From positions 301,141,949 through 301,205,948 of the forward strand of contig NC_073746.1 in NCBI RefSeq assembly GCF_029784135.1: 64,000 nt of DNA. The letters run 5' to 3'. Positions within the stretch are counted from its first letter, which is position 1. Every line of letters begins with the position of its first letter. This DNA is from Toxorhynchites rutilus septentrionalis. Taxonomy: Eukaryota; Arthropoda; Insecta; Diptera; Culicidae. The position numbers and the translations under genes are program-made. Shown piece by piece: positions 1 through 10,829 of this stretch. Under the pieces are notes generated by a model, which was not told where the DNA came from, did no database searches, and saw only the letters and a program-made list of their open reading frames with translations.

Positions 1-480
1 TGAAAATATTCCAAAAAAATTGTGCGATTTGCTCATCGTGTTCTGCCTTGGAGGGACCCTCTGAACCTTCCTAGATGCGAAGATCGTTGTAATCTTATAG
101 CACTTGAACGATTATCTGTGCGCCGTGATGTAGCTAAAGAGATATTTATTTCAGATCTACTGCTCTCGAATATCGATTACTGCGATCTTCTTAATAGTCT
201 TGATATAGACATTCGTCGTCGTAATTTTCGCTTCCATAACTTTCTTCGCCTCTCTGTTGCTCGGACTAATTATGGTAGAAATGATCCTGTCAAAAGTATG
301 TGCAGGATTTTTAATCAATGTTACAGTGTTTTTGATTTTAATTTATCTCGCTCCGTCTTCAGAAAATATAAATATCGAATATCGTTTATGTTAAATAATT
401 ATTTTGTCACTTTGAAGTGCATTTTAGTTTATCATATTGTTATTTGTTCTGTACACTAGTGTCTAGTGTTAAGATAGAAT
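1..480 (+). mobile_element. 3' end of a Jockey/CR1-like LINE (RT C-terminus)
   Basis: An open frame from base 4 to 459 encodes the region after the RT domain of a non-LTR retrotransposon. It carries the diagnostic stretch LPWRDPLNLPRCEDRCNLI followed by a Arg-rich segment and a conserved RTNYGRNDPVKSM motif near the end. It aligns position by position with the C-terminus of the second LINE at 8317-8650 (shared pattern RC-LI, RR, TNY, P--M, N, SRS), but the two are clearly different families. The 5' part lies outside the window and a TGA at 1-3 shows the frame is already broken there. AT-rich 3' UTR follows to roughly 480. Clade assignment within the Jockey/CR1 group is a guess. Confidence 0.75.
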
Positions 481-1572
481 AAGCTGTTTCTTTGTTAGGT
501 TTAAGATTGTGCCATTCGGACTATTTTATTCTGTTGATTCAAAAATAAGCAGGTTTTATAACCATTTTAGAAAAAAAATTAAGCAAACTAAAAAAGGCTT
601 TTCCCTGCTCCAAAATAAACATAAATTCGAGAGAGTTTTTCGGGATTGAATAGTAAATAATTAAATTTGAATTATATTCTTTACGATGGAATCGATCCAT
701 TTTACTCTCATGTAGTGATAAGAAAAAAATTAAAATGGTCACATTTCTACTTCATGTTTAAAATACAAACAAAAAATCTCCAATTAAGACATGGCAAAAT
801 TGAGTGTACAGTTCAAGTTTTTCTTAAAAAGAAAATTGAAATCAGTTCAGAAATGTTAACAGATATCATAAATCAATCCCCTAGTATTTGGTATGGCCTC
901 CCTGCCGCCGCTGTGTTTTTTCTGAAGCAAGATTCGGTCGTGATTATTCATCTTATTTATATTTAGATTCATTTCAACCATTAAAAGTCATCAGTATATG
1001 GTAAGAAAATTAAAGTTTTGCATATTTACGATGGTTTCAACACGCAACTTGTCCAAAGTCATAGATAATCATCAAACATTTTATTTTTTTTACAGGTTAT
1101 GAATACTGTGGATAATTGTAATGAAATCGATATCATATCAAGTTGGCTGATATTATGTAGGGGATACGAGAAGGATTCGCAGTATTTTTAGCTCAATACA
1201 TGGTACACTTGGTACTTATCGGTTACCTAGTTGAAAAAATTTAAGTAACACCACTTATACCAAGCCATTCTTCATAATATACATAACACGTTGTAAATGA
1301 TGATTTTGTAAACTTTTCAGTATGGAAAGAATATTTGAATCCGGGAAATTTGAAGGAAAATTCGGTTCTTTCATCATTTTATTCCCCGCGCCATCCTGGT
1401 TGTAAATCTAACCTAAGTTCGTCAATGCTAGGTGTTTGATAGAGATTCAAATAGGACAAACCCATGGGGGAAAAAATCGAAAAAGCGTTAGAAGGGCGTC
1501 CGCTGTAATTAAATTTTTATACCAACCAAGTCCGCTGTCTCAATTAGACTCTTTGGACAGATATAGATTTTA
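481..1572. other. no gene recognised
   Basis: AT-rich sequence. The short open frames (539-742 minus, 667-966 plus) have no recognisable motif, signal peptide or codon bias. Possibly LINE 3' UTR at the start and old repeat or intergenic DNA after that. It lies downstream of the minus-strand gene at 1573-2426 and may contain its 3' UTR. Confidence 0.5.
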
Positions 1573-2426
1573 CTATCGGCACCAATTTCGAATAAAAGTG
1601 ATCCCTGTCACTGCGACTACAAGAAGCGTCGCTCTAGGAGTGATATTCAGGGAGTTATTCTCTGGTGAGGATGGCTGCGTCAAAATCGTCACAAAATTGG
1701 ACTCAGGTGTTTGTGTCTTTGGGTAAGTGGTAGTAGTAGCAGCAGGAGTAGTAATTGTGGGCATTGTTGCCCTGCTTAAGCCTTCCGTCGGCGGTTGCGA
1801 CGGAAAAGTTGTGGTTCGCCTTTCCTGTTCCGTTAAAATCTCTGTGGTCATCGTAGAAGTTTGCTGGGCTGGGGTCGTCTCCAAGCTTAATGTCGTTTCT
1901 TCGTTTTGATTCTCCAGCGTGGTGCTTTTGGTTGCTGTCAATTTGCCAAACTTTTTATCGAAAAATAAATCAAAATCCATGAGCGTGTTCTTGTTCTTGC
2001 TCTTGTGGCAATACACATCCGGGTCTCCTTTCGGACAAAGCGAGCACTGTTCCACGGTTAAATAGTTGGGGTTCAGTATGGAGCAAAAGTCCGCATGATT
2101 GGTACAACCTTGCTGAAATCGCTTTGCACCCGTCCGGATATTCTTGCTATGCAACTGAAAGCATCCCAGTGTCGGATGGCTACTGGTTGTTGAAGAGTAC
2201 TGACCTAAAATGTGACCGGATGCGGTTTCGTTGTTGCAAATCTGAACCGTTGAGCGCTGCAAGCAATCGGTCCAATCCAATCTGGAGTCACAACTGGTAC
2301 AGTTGAGGGCCAGTGTCGCTGGAATGGGAGGGAGTGATGAAATTTAATTTGATGCCCACAAGCGGAACTCACTGTCAACGCACTCATCCGGGCGATGGCG
2401 AAAAAAATCGATAGCAATATGATCAT
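1573..2426 (-). CDS. Ly6/DUF753-like secreted or GPI-anchored Cys-rich protein, two exons
   Basis: Seen: the minus strand starts with ATG at 2426 and a hydrophobic leader (MIILLSIFFAIARMSAL), then an intron ending in ttccag at 2319, then a 746-base exon to a stop at 1573. Exon 2 opens with ALNCTSCDS and has about a dozen Cys, including C-x2-C pairs and a closing CSLCPKGDPDVYC. A Thr/Ser-rich stalk of about 110 residues follows, then a hydrophobic tail (ATLLVVAVTGITF) that could be a GPI signal or a membrane segment. Known: LxCxxC at the mature N-terminus with paired Cys and a C-terminal hydrophobic tail is typical of insect Ly6/DUF753 proteins. Inferred: extracellular, membrane-tethered; ligand unknown. 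Odd: the strong donor GTGAGT (2372) gives a typical 54-base intron but the wrong phase, while GTGGGC (2359) keeps frame (270 aa) with only a 41-base intron. Confidence 0.6.
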
Positions 2427-4398
2427 GATTGTTCTCTCGGGGGATAATTTCGTTACTCTAGGCGTTGAGTGCTTTCGCGTGGGTAGTTTTAAGTTGCTGG
2501 TTGAGGAACCTTATCGGCGAATTTGTAACGCAATTCAACGTTTTCCATTAGAGAAAAGGAAGTAATGATTGCTATTGGCGGTATTTTTCAAGTCCTAATA
2601 GGTAATTAAGACTTGAGGAACACTGCTCTCGAACGTTAATTGGTCTGTCTAATGGAGTACGTCTAAACGGCTAAATGGTTAACGGCGTTTACAATTTGTT
2701 TAATTGCTCTCAATCGCTAGCTCCTATTGGCGTTTTCGGAGAGTGAATTCAAAGCTTATGACGAACAATTGTTGGCTTCGGTTCTCGAAAACGAGGAACA
2801 AGTATATGAGAGTGAAGTTAAACATTCGAGAATAATGGAAAGGAAAGGATAATATTTGGTTTGAAATTATTAAATACAAACTGTGTCTGTGGTCAAAATG
2901 TCATCGATCATGCCGAATCTGCATCGCATGCAAATATCCAATACTGTGTAGCAACTTCGAGAATCCATTCGCTGATATTATCTATTCATGCAGAACAGAA
3001 TACAAACATAATAAATAACACAGTGTATCAGATTACGCATCAATGGGTGGACGTTTTTGTAACCATGGAACGAATTATTTATAGTTAAAAAAGCCACCTT
3101 GTTCCAGTATCCTATCGACAGAGCATGGAAATAAATTAATCAACCGCGTGGGATCAGTTTATTCGGTTCAATGTTGAACTTTGCTTAAGAGCCATCAATC
3201 GAAACTGTCAATGGCACACACACCCGTACCACTCGGAAGCCCTCCGATTGCGAGCAAATCCGTGTTCACCGCATCGTACATTGCCAGCGATTTCGAAAGC
3301 CCAATCAATGTCAAACAAACGTCAAATTCGATTGCGTATCGGCTCACCACTCCCAGGGACATGGCTTCTATCGCTGCTGGCTGGTGCCGCAATAATACAC
3401 ATAATGGTTGAATTGTGAAGCCGAAACCATTCTAGCCCTTTAATCGCTCTGGGTGGCCACCTACTACAGGCCCACTGGGACAATGTGGGCATCGCTCGGT
3501 GTGGGTGGTGTGGCTATTTACACGAGTCGCTTCCGGGTACCAATCGAATGAACAAGTAATTCGATAACATTCGAGTAGCGGCGAACTATCATGTTATACA
3601 TTGGAGAGTAACACGTTTCGTGACCCCATACCCGGTTCCATGGGATACGTGAATTTCAAGTGTGACACAACAACGCGTGCTTATCTTCCCACCCGGTTTT
3701 CAATATCGGATGCTTCACAAACACCGTTCGCGAGCCGCACTAAATGTGCACTGAATAATGCATCACTCAATAAGGGTATGATTTGGCATACAGATGGCAT
3801 CCCAGTTGACGGACACCAACACGATTGGTGTTAATTTTGATGATAATTTGATGTTCATTTCACAAGTTATATTGATACTAGTGGCGCAACTAAACAGTTG
3901 TGTCACCTGTGTGCCAGAGTAGAAACTTATACCACATTGCTCTATCGATCGACAACGCGGAACAATAATAAATTTTGGTAATGAATTTGAATTTCTCTTT
4001 CATTGGCTTAGTATTTTATGTTTTCTGAATGTTTTTTTAAAGTAACTCTACGTTTAACACGAAAGTGTAAGGTGTAAAATGAAAATCTTTAGCGAACATG
4101 TAACGAAAAAATTTAAGATATTGAACGCCTTTACATTGATCATTTCTTGATAAATTGCAGAGATGTCTGCAACACTCAATTAGAAATATTTCTACGAACA
4201 TATTATAATAGAAACGCCTAAATATTTTTTTTATAGAAACTATTGAATAATTTCAAAATTGATAGAATTGAATTTCCAAATTACTTTTTGCTTACGTTTA
4301 GCCGCTGTGGAATTCGTTCGCGCCGTGCAGTGCAAACAATCAGACCTGCATTGGTCACCATAACCATAACTTTCGCGCGGTGCTATGCACAGTATAAG
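2427..4398. other. no gene recognised; upstream region of the minus-strand gene
   Basis: The first few hundred bases are the likely promoter side of the minus-strand gene, but I see no clear TATA or Inr. Overlapping open frames on both strands at 3181-3411 and one at 3601-3834 have no domain, leader or repeat similarity. Local composition is less AT-rich at 3180-3830 than around it. I would not call a gene here without transcript data. Confidence 0.4.
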
Positions 4399-4445
4399 TA
4401 GGGTGACACGGGGTGAGTTGGACATACGGGGTGATTTGGACCACC
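4399..4445 (+). repeat. terminal-repeat-like block with ggggtgatttggacc
   Basis: The block begins tagggtgacacggggtga and ends gtgatttggaccacc. A matching inverted block lies at 10607-10636 (ggtggtccaaattcc then a C-run), and further copies of ggggtga occur at 9051-9086 and, inverted, at 9417-9448. This looks like one end of a TIR transposon, possibly pogo-like given the transposase-like start at 9129. The ends may belong to different copies. Confidence 0.4.
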
Positions 4446-5009
4446 TCTTTATCTCAAAAAGTACGGCTCAACTTGGATTTTTTATAATGTCATTTTCTTT
4501 TATTATTGAACCGTATGTAACTAACGTAAAAAACACTTTGGTAAAATTCGACAGGTGGAAGGAAACGGTAGCATGAATACAACAAGCACTCTGATTGTTA
4601 AAAAATGTAAGTTAACGGACAGAGAGCTTCTGGCGGCAGCGAAGTATCAATTCTCTGGGCTACCGGCTAGCTATCGACCAATACAATTTGAAAGAGGGGA
4701 AATTCTCAACCCCTACATGGCACCCAACGTACCACATTGCGTTCAAGCGCACTCGTCCTGCTGCATGACTTCGGGAGACTCTACAGCTGCACCGTGCAAC
4801 ATATATTCATGCAGGCATTCGTGTTTTCCCCGGAATTGACGAACCCATTGGAGGATGACAACTCGCCACTTCCTGGCGTAAGGCAAGACATGACATCTTC
4901 TCAGGGGGAGATGTTTCCATTAACGAAATCAGACGTCGTAAGTTTTAACAATTTGTATGCCTCGTCATACCAAGTAGTAGATAATGAACCATCTTCCCCG
5001 CCTCAACAA
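4446..5009 (+). other. unrecognised coding-like stretch between a terminal repeat and a LINE
   Basis: Two open frames run here: 4555-4839, and a second, from 4737 onward, that continues into the LINE endonuclease frame. Neither shows a motif I recognise. The first may be the remains of the transposon whose end lies at 4399; the last part (from about 4840) could be LINE sequence upstream of the endonuclease. Confidence 0.3.
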
Positions 5010-5771
5010 CTAAATTTAGTTGAAATTTTGATATACTGTCATAATTTCAACCGTATGAAAAGTCCACCTAAAATGAAAGAAATCCAAATTAATGTTCTGA
5101 ATTCTTCTTTCTCGATAATTATGGCCACATAGACAAGTTGGGATGATAGTGTTAGAAGCGAGGAAGTATTCGGAAATCGTTTTAATGTTTTCAGAGATGA
5201 CCGTAATCTTCACAAATCCCATAAAAAATCGGGAGGCGGCGTCCTTATTGCTATTAATTCGTTAATAAATTCAGAACATATTCCACCAACAGAATTCGAC
5301 GAGTTTGAGCAAGTGTGGGTCAAAGCACTTATTGCGGGAGAGATACATATATTTGCATCTGTTTACTTCCCCCCTGATCGTGCTCAACTTAGTTGCTATG
5401 AGAAATTCTTTGAAGTTGCTGAAAATATTTTATCTTCCTTTGCACCAGAATCAAAAATCCATATATACGGAGATTTCAATCAACGAAATGCGGACTTTAT
5501 CACTGATTTTGAAAATGAATTTATCTTGCTTCCAGTTATTGGTGATAATGAGACTCTGCAATTTATTTTTGATAAAATAGCCGGTCTTGGGTTGAATCAA
5601 ATAAACAATGTTCAGAATCGACAGAAATGCTTCTTGGATTACTTGTTGACAAATATGACCGAAGATTTTTGTGTGACCGAATCATTAACTCCACTTTGGA
5701 AAAATGAAGCTTTCCACACAGCTATCGAATATTTTATATTTATAGATAACACTCAAAAACCATTACACTAA
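5010..5771 (+). pseudogene. LINE apurinic-like endonuclease domain, inactivated
   Basis: One frame encodes the start of ORF2 of a Jockey/CR1-like LINE. It opens with ILIYCHNFNRMKS, the usual Q-N-x-R-G-L region, and continues through GGGVLIAINSL, VYFPPD and IYGDFN (the GDFN box). The codon expected to be the catalytic Glu of the ETW motif is instead TAG at 5130-5132, followed in frame by TSWDDS. The terminal SDH/HHP box has also decayed (NEAFHTAIEYF). The enzyme would nick target DNA to prime reverse transcription in the nucleus, but this copy cannot. The frame stops at 5769-5771; RT sequence follows from 6196 after another decayed segment. Confidence 0.8.
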
Positions 5772-6195
5772 AGCAAATTACCAATCAATTAGGTGTAAGC
5801 TTAACTATATAACTGGCAGGATTTATTTAGAAGTGTGGAAAACATTGAAGTAGCAGTGACGACTTTTTACTCGATGATCAATGAAATTATAGAGCAGGAG
5901 ATACCAACAAGACGAAAAAGGAGAAATATGAACACAAAATATCCGATTTGGTTTAATCAAAGCATAAAGAATCTAAAAAAAAACCGAAGGCACACAAATT
6001 TTATAAGAAATACAAATCTGACGCTAATCTCCAAAAATATCTGAACATTTGCGAACAGCTCAACTCAACTGTTAAAAGCGCTTTTGAAGATTACAGCTTA
6101 AAAACAGAGTCGGACATAAAATCTAACCCTTTTCGGGGTTCGGTTTCTTTAATTACATAAAAACAAAATTAAAAAGCAATGGTTTTCCATCACGC
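5772..6195 (+). pseudogene. LINE linker between endonuclease and RT, frameshifted
   Basis: The same frame as the endonuclease resumes at 5835-6044 with FNQSIKNLKKNRRH, matching the W-x-N-x-x-I--L-x-x-x-R region found between endonuclease and RT in these LINEs. The following piece (KFYKKYKSDANLQKYL) is in another frame. At least two frame breaks occur before the RT frame. No separate gene. Confidence 0.65.
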
Positions 6196-7761
6196 ATGCA
6201 CCTTGACGATGCCGTGGGGAATGACCCAGAAAAAATCTGCAACCTCTTTGCAACATTTTTTCAAGAAGTTTATATTGTAACAGCTGAGGAGGACCGAGAT
6301 CGTGACTTCTTTGCATTTCTTCCAGAATTTCCATGTGATGTTGGAGTCAGAAAACTAACTTACATTGAAATTTTTGACGCATTAAATAAGCTCGATGTCT
6401 CGAAAGGGCCAGGTCCTGACGGAATTCCACCGGTTTTTATAAAAAATTTGGCATCTGAATTAACTCATCCACTTTTATGGCTTTTCAATACGTCATTGGA
6501 ATCAGAAAGGTTCCCAAAAATATGGAAAAACTCTTTTCTTGTACCAATATTCAAATCCGGTAATAGATCCGATGTAAGAAATTATCGTGGAGTAGCAATC
6601 ATTTCTTGCATTCCAAAACTCTTTGAAGCCATAATAAACCAAAAACTTTTTCAACAACTAAAGACACGAATTACGAATAAGCAACACGGTTTTTTCAAAG
6701 GACGATCAACAACAACAAATTTGCTGGAATTTGTCATATTCACTTTAAATGCAATGGATAATGGTAATCAAGTTGAAGCTCTATACACTGACTTTAGTAA
6801 GGCTTTCGATCGTGTTGATATACCCTTACTCCTTCTTAAACTTCAAAAAATAGGAATAGAAGTCAAGCTATTGAAATGGCTAGAATCATATTTGACTGAC
6901 CGCACCCAAATGGTAAGATTTAATGGGGAAATTTCAAAACCAATATTTGTTACATCCGGAGTTCCTCAAGGCTCTCATTTGGGGCCACTTTTGTTCATTT
7001 TATTTGTTATTGACGTTTGCGTTTTTCTTAACAGTGTTAAGGCACTTATCTACGCAGATGATATGAAACTGTATATGGAAATAAAGAATGAAGAAGACTC
7101 TCAAACATTCAAAAATGAAGTTGACATAGTTTATAATTGGTGCACTAAGAGTTTATTACAGCTCAATGTTAGGAAATGTACTTTGATTACTTTTACAAGA
7201 AGAAGAACACCATTGAACAATGGTGTTATACTGGGTAATCAACCCATCAGTTGATGTCAACGAGTAAGAGATTTAGGTGTGATCTTAGATTCGAAACTAA
7301 CCTTCGTGGATCATTATAATACAATCATCCATAGAGCAAATAATATGTTGAGCTTCATTAAACGCTTTAGTTACCATTTCCACGATCCGTACACAATAAA
7401 AACATTGTATATTACATACGTCAGATCAATTCTCGTGGAGGCGATCTGGCGTAGTGGTAACATACATGCCTCTCACGCTAAAGGTCACGAGTTCAATTCT
7501 CACTCCCGACATTCTTCCAAAAAAAATGGAAGTAAAAAGTGACGAACCAGCCAAATGAGTTGAAAATCACTATAATACAGATAAAAAAAAAAAAAAAAAA
7601 AAAGATCAATTCTCGAATACTGTAGTATTGTATGGTCCCCCTACATAACTTCACACGAAGACAGAATTGAATCTGTACAAAAACAATTTTTGTTATTTGC
7701 ACTTCGTAAACTAGGCTGGTCTTCATATCATCTACCTCCATATCAAGATGCTGAACTATAG
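6196..7761 (+). pseudogene. LINE reverse transcriptase, interrupted by a stop and a SINE
   Basis: The palm and fingers motifs are all visible in order: KGPGPDGIPPVFIKN, YRGVAIISCIPKLFE, QHGFFKGRSTTTNLLEF, motif A ALYTDFSKAFDRVD, motif B SGVPQGSHLGPLLF, motif C ALIYADDMKLY and then LQLNVRKCTLITF. The catalytic Asp residues are intact. A TGA at 7252-7254 sits where Arg is expected (IS-stop-CQRVRDLGV). A SINE at 7436-7602 splits the next region (SIL/EYCSIVW), and the frame ends at TAG 7759-7761 just after LPPYQDAEL. The family is Jockey/CR1-like by motif spacing; I cannot fix the exact family. Confidence 0.85.
7436..7602 (+). mobile_element. tRNA-derived SINE inserted in the LINE RT
   Basis: A 167-base insertion is flanked by a perfect 13-base duplication, agatcaattctcg (7423-7435 and 7603-7615). 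The 5' part resembles a tRNA: a pol III A box (tggcgtagtgg, 7449) and a B box (cgagttcaattc, 7489). The body ends with tcactataatacagat and a run of about 20 A. Removing it and one duplication restores the LINE reading frame. A diverged antisense relative lacking the A box lies at 56753-56867. Transcription would be by pol III and mobility would depend on a LINE. The family name is not known to me. Confidence 0.88.
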
Positions 7762-8316
7762 GTGTTTCGTTCTTGACACTTTCTGGACATGACGTGAGAC
7801 GAGTAGCGAGACGTAACTTTCAGAATTATTTACTTTTTGTTTGGGTGTGTGGTTATGATTTCAATGTCAACTCGCTAAGGAAATTAACTGAAGGAAAAAA
7901 TAAACAAATATATATTCGTGAAAGATAGTGCACAACCTCCTTTTGCTCTAGCCAATTACTTGTAACGGCCCTTTCTGGATCTCCTTCCCAGTATATGCAC
8001 ATCATTCTCCTCCTCCCTGAGCGAAATCAGTGGAGCCATAATCAGCGTTATTTTTTGTCACCATCGCCGTAAGCTGATAGTACTCTTTTCCCCGCCGATG
8101 GGAGCCAAACAGAAGTACATTTTGCTTGGAAAGAAAGGCGAAAAGATATACTAGAAACATCCTTCTGCACTGTTATGATTCGACAATAAAGCGCGAGCAG
8201 CTATTTTGCCAACGAATGCATTTGTCACCAAAAGATACAATTTGTTTTGTAAACAAATTTGTTTTTTCACGAGCAATGGCCGAACAGCAATTTTGACATT
8301 GCGGTCCACCTATAGT
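7755..8316. repeat. unrecognised insert between two LINE segments, ends actataggtg
   Basis: The LINE frame breaks at 7755 and resumes at about 8317. The intervening 562 bases start with actataggtg and end with its exact inverse cacctatagt, so this may be a TIR element. The arms do not extend far beyond 10 bases and no target duplication is clear. The LINE residues either side (HLPPY and HLAPY) cover the same protein position, so the insert may join two separate LINE copies. Confidence 0.4.
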
Positions 8317-8723
8317 ACAACACCTTGCTCCATATGAAGCACGCTGTATGCTAATCAATATTAAAAGCCTAAAAGAACGTCGGAACTCTGCCATGATTCT
8401 ATTTATTATTGATATCATATCACAACGAGTGGACTCAGAAGAAATATTAGGAAACCTAAATGTTTACGCACCGATTAGGAACCTGAGAAACCCTAACATT
8501 TTTTACATAGATTATCGAAGAACGAATTATGCCAAATATAGTCCTATTAATCGTATGATGAGCCTCTGTAACGAACACAGTGCAACAATTGATGTAACCA
8601 TGTCAAGGTCAATGCTCAAAGACTATCTGAATAGAATAAGATATCGTTAAAATTCGCTGTAATATTTGGGCAGCATATTTGGTCTACGCTGGTTTGACGA
8701 AATAAATAAATAAATAAAAAAAA
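8317..8723 (+). mobile_element. 3' end of a Jockey/CR1-like LINE
   Basis: An open frame to 8650 reads HLAPYEARCMLINIKSLKERR and ends DYLNRIRYR, the C-terminus of a Jockey/CR1-like ORF2 homologous to the fragment at 1-480. A short 3' UTR closes with a (taaa)n-rich tail at 8699-8723 (gacgaaataaataaataaa), typical of these LINEs. It is probably the same family as the RT at 6196-7761, possibly a different copy. Confidence 0.75.
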
Positions 8724-9040
8724 TTGATACTGTAACTTGTTAAAATCGTCTTTGAAATTAAACGGATAAATTATCCAGCCAGCTCTCTTTAGATTTTTAG
8801 TTTTAAGTAAGTAGTTTTAAGTAGTATTAAGAGTGTATCGGTCTACAATTTAGATTGACGACAATAACAAAAATAAAAAATAAAAAAATTAAAATAAAAT
8901 TTTACAATCGTGGTTTTAAGGTTTTTCCCGCTGATTAAACAAACTTTTTGTGTATTGTGCAGTAAAGTTCTGTTCGCCTACAGAATACAGAACTGTAAGT
9001 TTGATAACAATAAATGAAATCAATTACATTTTAAATTTTG
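8724..9040. other. no gene; possible second LINE tail
   Basis: AT-rich sequence. Around 8780-8905 a segment ending in repeated aataaaaaataaaaaaatt resembles another non-LTR 3' tail, but there is no coding sequence to confirm it. Confidence 0.3.
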
Positions 9041-9460
9041 CGTGTTGTGTGGGGTGACATGGACACGTTTCTGTGGGGTGATTTGGTACTACAGGTTTGA
9101 GGATTTTCTTTAGTCTAATTGATTCCAGATGTCACGGAATTACAAAAAGAGGATGGGCAGACAACGTTGGAAGAAGAAGGAGCTTGAAGGAGGTCATCAA
9201 GAACGGATTTTTTTGACCAACAACGAAAGTGTGTGAAAATGCTCGAAGTGAGAAGATTCATGCAGAATTCGAGATGGTGTCAATACAATTTTGTTTGGTC
9301 TGGAATCTGGCCAAGGCACCTGGCATCGATCCCAAAACACTGCTACTGATTGTAACATTATCGCAAAATACATAAACATAAGTAAGTATATTTTCGATGA
9401 AACACACACTGGACTAAATCACCCCACAGACGGTCGAAATCACCCCGCATCAAATTTTAA
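9041..9460 (+). mobile_element. pogo-like transposon remnant
   Basis: Between ggggtgacatgg/ggggtgatttgg (9051-9086) and the inverted aatcaccccacagacg/aatcaccccgc (9417-9448) lies a short coding trace starting at an ATG near 9130: MSRNYKKRMGRQRWKKKELE. This resembles the N-terminus of pogo/Tigger-type transposases (M-P-R-x-Y-x-R-K then W-x-x-x-x-L, the psq-type HTH). The rest of the helix-turn-helix is missing or frameshifted and no DDE part is present. Most likely a short internally deleted element. Confidence 0.45.
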
Positions 9461-9830
9461 TGTCCAAAAATCATCTCTTTTATTTTATAATATACTAGCT
9501 GACCCGGCAAACTCCGTCCCGCCCAAAATTTGTTTTTTGTTATCAATACCTTCAAACATTCACGTTTTCTTACTAAACGCAAGTTCATGATTCCAATCGC
9601 TGAACTGTTCATCGATTGATCTTCTAATCGACCCCGTTGAATTTACCTTTTACTAAAAAAAATCCTAGTACTTCTACCAAAACTCATCATTATATTATCA
9701 GATTATTTTCAGACACAATTCTCGTTCAAGATTTTTCAACCACTTGCAAATAACATGTTTCTCCGTTACATGGAATAAATGTTTGATACAGAAAATATGA
9801 TAGAATGAAGACAGACCCCTTCCCTTTTCT

Positions 9831-10265
9831 CCCCTTAGAGAGGGGGGAGGAGTGTCTATTCACCATAGAATCATTTATTGCACCTTAAAACCTCCACATG
9901 CCAAATTTGGTTTCATTTGCTTGATTAATTCTCGAGTAATGCTGAAATTTGTGTTTCATTTGTATGGCAGGCCCCCCCTTTAGAGATGGTGGTGGAGTGT
10001 CTTACCGCCATAGAAACGTTTATTGCGCCCTAAAACCTCCATATGCCTAATTTGGTTTCATTTGCTTGATTAATTCTCGAGTAATGTAGAAATTTGTGTT
10101 TCATTTGTATGGCAGTCCCCCCTAAGAGAGGGGGTGGAGTATCTTACCACCGTAAAAACATTTATTGCACCCTAAAACCTCCACATACCAAATTTGGTTT
10201 CGTTTGCTCGTTTAATGCTCAAGTAATGCAGAAATTTGTGTTTCATTTGTATATTCATCATATTC
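9831..10265 (+). repeat. three ~144-bp direct repeats
   Basis: Three consecutive units start near 9831, 9976 and 10119 with cccctta/taag-agaggg and share blocks such as ttattgcacc, aaaacctccacat, ccaaatttggtttc and gaaatttgtgtttcatttg. A partial fourth unit begins at about 10263. Units differ by scattered substitutions, so the expansion is not recent. Confidence 0.85.
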
Positions 10266-10404
10266 ATTGTAGAGAGGGGGGAGGGAGAGGCTATCACGAA
10301 AACCATTCCCCGGCTCCAAAAACCCATACATACCAATTTTCATGTCGATCGGTTCAGTAGTTTCCGAGTCCATAAGAATCAGACAGACAGACAGACATAA
10401 ATCC

Positions 10405-10407
<3 letters not shown>

Positions 10408-10477
<70 letters not shown>
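10408..10477. repeat. (TA)n microsatellite, about 70 bp
   Basis: An uninterrupted alternating AT tract closes the CTAGCTGACC repeat. It is palindromic at every step and likely length-polymorphic. Confidence 0.97.
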
Positions 10478-10479
<2 letters not shown>

Positions 10480-10559
10480 TTTGGTAGTTTGAAGCTTGAT
10501 ATTAAGATTAAACATTATTGATTGAGAGAAAACAAGTGTAGCTCAGTATACAATGTGAC

Positions 10560-10640
10560 ATTTTTAATTTGGACCGTATTGGTTTGGAAATATTAGGCGA
10601 TTTGCTTAGGTGGTCCAAATTCCCCCCTTTTCCCCTAAAA
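10560..10640 (-). repeat. terminal-repeat-like block, inverse of 4399-4445
   Basis: The block aggtggtccaaattcccc followed by ccttttcccctaa is the inverse of the ggggtgatttggacca block at 4399. Another ttggaccg lies just upstream at 10569. It is the right-hand candidate end for the pogo-like material at 9041 or for a larger interrupted element. Confidence 0.4.
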
Positions 10641-10829
10641 GAGTTCAGGAAAAAAATCTACTAGAGAGTTGTGACAAAGCCACACAAACCATCGATACTT
10701 TTCAGGACCAAAAAAACTTCTATCTGTGAGCTGACTGATTCTTTATCCTTAGATAATATCCGATTAGTGATAAAAAATGTGAATTCAATGAAATAATGTC
10801 GTAGTTCGAACCCAACAATGTGGCCATGT

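Larger units (their letters stand above)
9488..10482 (+). repeat. CTAGCTGACC-type dispersed repeat with tandem core and (TA)n tail
   Basis: The element begins actagctgacccggcaaac and ends, after a conserved segment with a run of gacagacagaca, in a long TA tract. The first 300 bases are closely matched by 62791-63062, which continues after an insertion at 63931. Short relatives of the head occur at 53161 and 53217. No coding capacity. Similar heads are common in insect genomes, but I cannot name the class with certainty. The sequence downstream of the (TA)n resumes with the block at 10560-10640. Confidence 0.7.

Noticed and set aside
4555..5132. host exon upstream of the LINE
   Set aside because: No recognisable domain, and the second frame runs directly into the LINE endonuclease.
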